A stretch of 10,940 bases of DNA from JBMNUL01 sp050946255 (GTDB taxonomy: Bacteria > Actinomycetota > Coriobacteriia > Coriobacteriales > CADBOM01), in assembly GCA_050946255.1 (NCBI GenBank), contig JBMNUL010000089.1:1-10940 (forward strand). Reading direction: 5' to 3'. The notes under the pieces are model-generated. The model saw only the letters and a list, made by a program, of their open reading frames with translations, was not told where the DNA came from and ran no database searches. Below are positions 6,538 through 10,940 of this stretch, piece by piece; the first letter of the stretch is position 1; every line of letters starts with the position of its first letter. Position numbers and translations under genes: made by a program.

Positions 6538-6544
6538 GGGAAAG

Positions 6545-6649
6545 CCCCAGACGTATACACGCGGGAAGGCGTTTGCCGATTTTTTATAAGTCTCATACGC
6601 GGCCCCAGAACGTATACGTGCGTGAAGAGGAAATACGCTAGCAGCGTAT
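6545..6649. repeat. Cluster of CGTATAC/ATACGC sites
   Basis: CCCCAG followed by ACGTATACACGCG (6545-6563) recurs as CCCCAGAACGTATACGTGCG (6603-6622). The second copy contains the perfect 10-bp palindrome ACGTATACGT (6610-6619). A further perfect inverted repeat, ATACGCT-AGC-AGCGTAT, spans 6633-6649, and an isolated ATACGC lies at 6595-6600. All sit between two convergent genes. Confidence 0.5.
6568..6585 (+). terminator. Weak terminator-like element after the DtxR/MntR-type gene
   Basis: A short stem GGC (6568-6570) and GCC (6575-6577) with loop GTTT is followed by six T residues (6580-6585). Another stem, GGGG-AAAG-CCCC (6537-6548), starts at the stop codon. The 3-bp stem is weak, so the T run is the main support. 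Confidence 0.35.
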
Positions 6650-6676
6650 ATTCGATTTGCCAGCAAGCAAACATGA

Positions 6677-6714
6677 AAGGGCACAACCGGGAGATTATCC
6701 CAAGCCGTGCCCTT
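6677..6714 (-). terminator. Terminator of the alcohol dehydrogenase gene
   Basis: AAGGGCAC (6677-6684) and GTGCCCTT (6707-6714) are perfect 8-bp arms, and inside them GGGA/TCCC (6689-6692 with 6698-6701) extends the hairpin. It begins 26 bases past the dehydrogenase stop. On the minus strand the stem runs into TTTCAT, a modest U tract. Confidence 0.65.
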
Positions 6715-6740
6715 GTCTATAGCGCTATTGAATAGCAGGA

Positions 6741-7838
6741 TTAGCTGATCTTGACGATTGGCTTGATGACCTTTCCGTCGATCGAATCCTGGAAAGCCTG
6801 CTCGATGTTCTCGAAATCGTAGACCTTGCAGAGCTTGTCGAACGGGAAGCGGCCCTGCTTGTAGTAGTCGACCATCTTGGGGATGAACGTCTTGCAGACG
6901 GCGTCGCCCTCGGTGGAACCCTTGACCGTGCGGCCCGGTCCCATGAGGTCCTGCTCGATGCCGAGTGTCAGGTTGTCGGGGGACATTGCAACGGTGCAGA
7001 TGGTGCCATAAGCAGAGGATGCGTCAACAGCCTGCTTGATCACGGTTGCGACACCAGAGGTGTCGAATGCATATTTGACGCCCTTGCCGCCGGTGATGTT
7101 GCGGATAGCCTCCACGGGGTCAACTTCCTTGGAGTTCACGACGTCGGTAGCGCCCATCTCAAGGGCGAGGTCGAGTTTGGGCTGCCTACGTCCAACGGCG
7201 ATAATCCTCTGTGCACCAGCAATGCGGGCTGCCATGATTGCGGCTAGACCGACTCCGCCGACTCCGAAGACTGCCACGGTGTCGCCAAATCCGACCTTCA
7301 GGACGTTGACGATCGAACCGAATCCAGTCAGGAAACCGCAGCCCAGCGGGCCAAGGTAGGTGAGGTCGACTTCGGGGTCGACAACTGCAACCTGACGCTG
7401 GTTGACAACGCTGTACTCTGCAAAGGAAGACTGTCCGAAGAACACGGAGAGGTCCTTGCCATCGGTGGTGTGCAGGCGGGTGGTTCCATCGGCGAGCCTG
7501 CCCAGGAAGTTCAGGGGGTACCAGCTGTCGCATTTGGCAGGATGTCCCTCGAGGCAGTTGTCGCAGTGACCGCAAGACTGATAGGAGAGCACCACATGAT
7601 CGCCTGGCTTGATTCCGTAGACCATGTCGCCGACCTTCTCGACGATACCGGCTCCCTCATGTCCCAGAACGCCGGGGATAGGCCACGGAGCCATCTGGTC
7701 GCGCCCACCGAGGTCGGTGTGGCAGCATCCAGATGCGACCATCTTGACGAGCACCTCGTCTGACTTCGGCTCGTCGAGCTCGATCTCGTCGAACTGGAAC
7801 TTGCCCTTCTCATAGGTAACAGCTGCTTTTATACGCAT
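6741..7838 (-). CDS. Zinc-dependent medium-chain alcohol dehydrogenase
   Basis: A 365-residue enzyme that interconverts alcohols and aldehydes or ketones with NAD(P)(H). Catalytic zinc ligands are C39 (in GCCHTD, 37-42), H60 (GHEGAG, 59-64) and C167 (PLGCGFLTG). The structural zinc site is C89, C92, C95 and C103. The Rossmann motif is GVGGVG (192-197). The motif pattern and length fit the aryl/benzyl-alcohol dehydrogenase side of the family, but the substrate cannot be fixed. After the second Rossmann strand the sequence is IIAVGRRQPKL. The acidic residue typical of NAD enzymes is replaced by Gly-Arg-Arg, which hints at NADP(H). ATG 7838 is chosen because AGGAGG (7843-7848) lies just upstream and the homologous region starts there. 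The reading extended to 7883 begins inside the -10 box. It has its own promoter and terminator, so it appears monocistronic. Confidence 0.93.
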   Translation of the reverse strand: MRIKAAVTYEKGKFQFDEIELDEPKSDEVLVKMVASGCCHTDLGGRDQMAPWPIPGVLGHEGAGIVEKVGDMVYGIKPGDHVVLSYQSCGHCDNCLEGHPAKCDSWYPLNFLGRLADGTTRLHTTDGKDLSVFFGQSSFAEYSVVNQRQVAVVDPEVDLTYLGPLGCGFLTGFGSIVNVLKVGFGDTVAVFGVGGVGLAAIMAARIAGAQRIIAVGRRQPKLDLALEMGATDVVNSKEVDPVEAIRNITGGKGVKYAFDTSGVATVIKQAVDASSAYGTICTVAMSPDNLTLGIEQDLMGPGRTVKGSTEGDAVCKTFIPKMVDYYKQGRFPFDKLCKVYDFENIEQAFQDSIDGKVIKPIVKIS

Positions 7839-7882
7839 TTGTCCTCCTAAAAAATTGACGGGTTTTAACTTTCGCGATTCCA

Positions 7883-7910
7883 ATTATAACCAGAAAGGAG
7901 ATGCTGTCTG
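7883..7910 (-). promoter_or_regulatory. Promoter of the alcohol dehydrogenase gene
   Basis: On the minus strand a perfect -10 TATAAT (7883-7888) lies 16 bp from CAGACA (7905-7910), which matches four of six -35 positions. The leader would be about 38 bases, ending in the AGGAGGAC ribosome binding site (7841-7848). Confidence 0.6.
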
Positions 7911-8060
7911 CGAACCAATTAAGTTTCCAACTGAATCTTGTTGTTGCGAAAATGGGCATGCACAAAAATGACTAAATGGAAGGCAGTTTTCTGGATTTTG
8001 TAAATACCGAGGATTTTTCATGATGGAGCGTTCAGACCCTTTCACAAAAGCAAAGAGAAA
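7911..8060. other. Intergenic spacer upstream of the alcohol dehydrogenase promoter
   Basis: This is part of the 345-base gap (7839-8183) between the two minus-strand genes. It is AT-rich, with no supportable ORF and no clear inverted repeat. Any activator or repressor site for the dehydrogenase would fall here. Confidence 0.3.
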
Positions 8061-8096
8061 GGCCGCCTGGAACTCATAACGAGGTCCCAGACGGCC
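8061..8096 (-). terminator. Strong terminator of the MFS permease gene
   Basis: GGCCG (8061-8065) and CGGCC (8092-8096) enclose further pairing, CTGG (8067-8070) with CCAG (8087-8090) and ACTC (8072-8075) with GAG (8081-8083), in one long imperfect hairpin. On the minus strand it is followed by TTTCTCTTTGCTTTT, a U-rich tract. It separates the permease from the dehydrogenase downstream. Confidence 0.75.
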
Positions 8097-8183
8097 ATAT
8101 TAATTTACAACGGCTTTGTGTCTGATGAAGGATTTTCGGCGTGGTTTCAATCTAAGGCCAATTCCACCTTGCCGGCAACCCCT

Positions 8184-9443
8184 CTAATTTTCTGCTGCAG
8201 CATCAGTTGTCGGGACGATGTCAACAGACCCGTTCTTCTTCACGTGGACAACCGTGAGGATGATCGAGAGAATTGCGAATACCACGAACAGAATTCCAAT
8301 TACCACATAGGACTGTGCATAGGTCGTGGTGTTGGTAATCGCATTGATTGCAGGTGACACGTACGGGCCTAGGAAGAATGCGAAGCTCACGACTCCGTTG
8401 ACGAGCCCAAGCGCGAGCGCATTGTGCTTGGGCGGCGTGATGATTGCCACGTAGGTGAGGTAATAGGTGTAGCTCATTCCGTAGCAGATACCAAGAATCG
8501 CCGACATGACATAGACGACTGGAACCTGCAGCACGGTACCGACAATGATATGCGCAAAGGCGAACAGGCATGCGAAGAGAATCGGCATTGCTCTCTTCAT
8601 CTTCATGAAGAGGAACCCGAAGAAGAAGTTGAGCACCATGGATCCAAGCGAGATCAGCGAGGTGATTCCACCTGCGATGCTCGTGTCGCCCAATCCGGAA
8701 TCTGCGACGTACATCCCGTTCATCGTGAAGTACGAGCTGAAAAGCAGATTGACAACGAAGCATGCGAGCACTGCGGCGATGATCTTGCCCCACGGAGTGG
8801 AGGTCTCAGATGCTCCTGCGCCCTCTTCTGCAGCCTCTTCCTGAAACTGTTCAGGCTTTTTGTTCGGCACCACAACGATGATTCCGATTAGCACCGGCAC
8901 GCCAATGAGGTAGAGCCAGAACACCATGTGCCAGTTGGATATGGCAATGATTCCAGATGCATAGGAGACGATGACTCCAACTAGGCCCATCATTGCCATG
9001 TACCAGCCCATCATTCTGGAGTTTTGCTTCTCATCTTGGAAGAAGTCCGCAATCAGTGCTGCGCCGAGCGTGCTGATCGCCCCCATGCCTAGGCCGGAGA
9101 TTAGCCTCATGGCGAAAATGGCGTTCGGATCCCCGATGAAGGCATTTGGAATCGTGGAGCACACCCAAATCGCATATGACCAAGCGACAAGGGTTTTCTT
9201 CCCGAACTTGAATGCGAGAACTCCGGCAAGGACTGAACCGACAATGCAGGTGAGGCCAGATCCGGAGATGATCCCGTTCAATACAAAATCGCTTGCCTGG
9301 CCCCAGTACTCTCCGAACATCGGCTCTGCAACCGGGTAAATGATCATATCGTTGACCATCGCGATGCTAGTGAAGACAAGTACTACCTTCAATAGGGCGC
9401 TGGAGGATATGTCCTTGTCCTTTTTCTTGACTTCAGCAGTCAT
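8184..9443 (-). CDS. MFS permease, 12-TM type, substrate unknown
   Basis: A 419-residue inner-membrane permease. Hydrophobic segments form two halves around a charged central loop (about 193-220, with NKKPEQFQEEAAEEG). The loop-2/3 motif A is degenerate: GVLAFKFGKK (74-83), with Phe where the conserved Asp normally sits. RLISGLGMGA (113-122) is motif-B-like, and a second half with KMKRAMPILF is visible. I do not recognise the subfamily. ATG 9443 is preferred because AAGGGGAGAGGG lies directly before it and the protein then starts with a short basic N-terminus. The reading extended to 9497 adds residues with no membrane or family signal. The gene is divergent from the mttB-like gene across a 568-base region, which suggests uptake or export of a methylated compound or its product. 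That is inference only. Confidence 0.88.
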   Translation of the reverse strand: MTAEVKKKDKDISSSALLKVVLVFTSIAMVNDMIIYPVAEPMFGEYWGQASDFVLNGIISGSGLTCIVGSVLAGVLAFKFGKKTLVAWSYAIWVCSTIPNAFIGDPNAIFAMRLISGLGMGAISTLGAALIADFFQDEKQNSRMMGWYMAMMGLVGVIVSYASGIIAISNWHMVFWLYLIGVPVLIGIIVVVPNKKPEQFQEEAAEEGAGASETSTPWGKIIAAVLACFVVNLLFSSYFTMNGMYVADSGLGDTSIAGGITSLISLGSMVLNFFFGFLFMKMKRAMPILFACLFAFAHIIVGTVLQVPVVYVMSAILGICYGMSYTYYLTYVAIITPPKHNALALGLVNGVVSFAFFLGPYVSPAINAITNTTTYAQSYVVIGILFVVFAILSIILTVVHVKKNGSVDIVPTTDAAAEN

Positions 9444-10011
9444 CCCTCTCCCCTTTCTGGAAACCCGACTCTGCACAACCGATCTGGATTCGAGCATGCG
9501 GGGCTCATCGAGAACTGTCCGATAATCCTAGCGGTATTCTTCGTGCAGTCTGGAAACGCTTCTCAAATCCCCCGGCTTTGTCGAATTTCCCTTGAACGAT
9601 TTCCATATGCGAATGTTTGTTTGAAACCGTTTCCGATTTGGCTATTCGCACTTGGGATGACCAAACTTTAATTCCGCTAAATATTAAAAATCTTCGGATA
9701 AATAAGCCGATATTCCCCCATATTCGAGATTTTCCCGAAAATCGCATCGTACAAAAAGTATGAGACGCTGAAAATTCGCCCCAGACCTCAAAACCATAAC
9801 AATCGTACGAAGAAATGGGGTTTACCTGCGCATTAGGATGTCTGCAACCGGATGAAAAGCGGGTTTTTCGCCAACGATTCAGCGGGTTTCCAAGGGCTCA
9901 GGTTGCAGTGCTGTCGTTCTCGATATTCCGGTGTGGACATCAAACATTGGATCCGCAGATTTGCGAGTCGAGTTGTTCCAGTTCTCAAGTTTTAGGGAAG
10001 GGGAGTTTGGG
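9444..10011. promoter_or_regulatory. Divergent control region between the MFS permease and mttB-like genes
   Basis: A 568-base region without a convincing gene. Inverted repeats: GAAAC-C-GTTTC (9623-9633), nested in GCGAAT (9609-9614) with ATTCGC (9644-9649); GATTTTC-CC-GAAAATC (9728-9743); the palindrome TCGTACGA (9803-9810), whose sequence ATCGTACAAAAA at 9746 is a near repeat; and CTGCAACC (9842-9849) with GGTTGCAG (9901-9908). Within the last pair GCGGGTTT occurs twice (9859 and 9882). The part at 9660-9720 is AT-rich and probably promoter DNA, but I see no convincing -35/-10 pair. No cobalamin riboswitch B12 box (GCCACTG) is present. Confidence 0.4.
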
Positions 10012-10940
10012 ATGAAGACCAAACGGAAAAACGGAGTAGGGCTCAACTTCTTCACAGAAGATCAATGCGCCAAGATCGTCGAATCGGCGATTTCGGTTCT
10101 GGAGAAAACCGGCTGCAGGGTAAAGAATGCACGTGCAAAAGAAATCCTGGGAAGCGCAGGATGCAAGGTTGAAGGAGATATCGTCAAGATTCCGTCCAGC
10201 CTGATGCACGATGCTATTGCCAGCGTCCCGAAGGAAGTTTCCCTATATGACAGGGAAGGCAACCTTGCTGTCACTCTTTCTGCGCATTCTGATTCGCGAT
10301 ATATCGCACCTGGCATCAGCTCTCCACATCGTGTGGACCTCGAAACGGGAAAGAGCCGTCCCAGCGTTAGGGCGGACATCGTGCAGGCTGCTGTTCTCGA
10401 GGACAACCTGGAAAACATCGACGTTGCCTGCAGCATGACCTCGATTTCCGACTGCGATGAGTCCGTGAAAGACGTTGTGGAGACCGCTCTGATGATCGAA
10501 AACACCCACAAGCCGTTCATGATCAACAGTTTCAGCCCGAAATCCGTCGAGGCAGAGGTCGAGATGCTCGCTGCTGTTCGAGGTAGCGAGGAGGCCCTGA
10601 GAGAGAAGCCTTACGTGTTGGGAAGCCAGACGGCTGTCTCTCCACTGGGGCACACTGAGGAGAGCCTCGATACATTCATGAGCCTTGTCGAGCACGGAAT
10701 CCCAACTGTGTATCTAGGAGCCCCATCGATGGGCGCCACGGGACCGATCACGATTGCAGGTTGCTATGTGGCCACTCTCGCCGACTGCTTCCTGGGTCTC
10801 CTCCTATCGCAGTTGATTTACAGGGGATACCCGTTTGTGGCCTGCGCATTCGTAGACGTTATGGACATGCGCACGATGATGTTCTCGTTCAGTGCGCCAG
10901 AGTTCGCTCTCAACTCCATGGCCTCGGCCGAAATTTTCCG
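10012..10940 (+). CDS. MttB-family trimethylamine/quaternary amine:corrinoid methyltransferase, partial
   Basis: The first 309 residues of a gene cut by the window end. The sequence fits the trimethylamine:corrinoid methyltransferase (MttB) superfamily: an N-terminal region with FFTEDQCAKIVESAISVLEKTG, then the TIM-barrel core with SRYIAPGISSPHRVDLETGK, MIENTHKPFMINSFSPKS, GSQTAVSPLGH, YLGAPSMGATGP and the Cys-rich strands that follow. These enzymes move a methyl group from trimethylamine or betaine-type compounds to a corrinoid protein in anaerobic methyl metabolism. The archaeal MttB has pyrrolysine at residue 334, about 25 codons past the end here. It is therefore undecided whether this is a pyrrolysine enzyme or a non-pyrrolysine, betaine-type homologue. 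AAGGGGAG (9998-10005) lies 6 bases before the ATG. A corrinoid protein and a reactivase would be expected downstream. Confidence 0.88.
   Translation, partial: MKTKRKNGVGLNFFTEDQCAKIVESAISVLEKTGCRVKNARAKEILGSAGCKVEGDIVKIPSSLMHDAIASVPKEVSLYDREGNLAVTLSAHSDSRYIAPGISSPHRVDLETGKSRPSVRADIVQAAVLEDNLENIDVACSMTSISDCDESVKDVVETALMIENTHKPFMINSFSPKSVEAEVEMLAAVRGSEEALREKPYVLGSQTAVSPLGHTEESLDTFMSLVEHGIPTVYLGAPSMGATGPITIAGCYVATLADCFLGLLLSQLIYRGYPFVACAFVDVMDMRTMMFSFSAPEFALNSMASAEIF

Noticed and set aside
9505..9747. An 80-codon minus-strand ORF upstream of the MFS permease.
   Set aside because: It lies in the divergent control region, crosses the inverted repeats, and has no Shine-Dalgarno site or family signal.
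9830..10011. Possible cobalamin riboswitch upstream of the corrinoid-dependent methyltransferase.
   Set aside because: No GCCACTG box and no other conserved cobalamin riboswitch blocks can be seen, only a generic inverted repeat.
9815..10015. A 66-codon plus-strand ORF whose stop overlaps the mttB-like start (ATGA).
   Set aside because: It has no ribosome binding site, mixed rare codons, many Cys without a pattern and no recognisable family. The overlap looks accidental.

Overview
The window is 10.9 kb of bacterial DNA with seven complete protein genes and one partial one. It looks like part of the chromosome of a strictly anaerobic, host-associated bacterium. The pieces pointing that way are a trimethylamine-methyltransferase-like (MttB family) gene, a DUF134 plus NifX-type domain protein, biotin scavenging by BioY with a DNA-binding BirA, several MFS permeases, strong AGGAGG ribosome binding sites, and moderately GC-rich genes separated by long AT-richer spacers. 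Coriobacteriia (Eggerthellaceae-like) is my best guess. It is an inference from gene content and style, not a demonstrated placement.

Left part (1-3617). A terminator at 46-65 closes a gene lying outside the window. An AT-rich stretch to about 460 has no gene I can support. Next is a minus-strand DUF134/NifX fusion with a Cys/His-rich tail (531-1286). Its promoter carries two copies of a near-palindrome, GRCATATGTC. Divergent from it is a DHA2-type (14-TM) MFS exporter fused to a C-terminal CBS pair (1686-3617). Its upstream region holds two strong hairpins whose arms can also pair with each other.

Biotin block (3618-5661). A degenerate repeat tract is followed by birA (3939-4952), a biotin ligase with an N-terminal HTH. 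It is convergent with bioY (4996-5586). In front of bioY, at 5628-5661, is an inverted repeat ATTGTCAC-N18-GTGACAAT with the half-site layout of a BirA operator. It overlaps a plausible -10 box. The block therefore reads as sensor/ligase plus importer, with biotin-dependent repression of uptake.

Middle (5662-7838). A spacer with diverged direct repeats and hairpins at 5680-5900 precedes a DtxR/MntR-type metal-dependent repressor (6121-6537). That gene has a TATAAT box and a 7-bp inverted repeat in its leader. It converges on a zinc alcohol dehydrogenase (6741-7838, minus) across a short spacer rich in CGTATAC/ATACG sites.

Right part (7839-10940). The alcohol dehydrogenase has its own TATAAT promoter and is separated from the upstream MFS permease (8184-9443, minus) by a strong terminator. 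A 570-base divergent region rich in inverted repeats leads to the partial mttB-like gene (10012 to the window end). The permease and methyltransferase may share control, but the permease substrate cannot be read from the sequence. The window ends just short of where a pyrrolysine codon would be expected.
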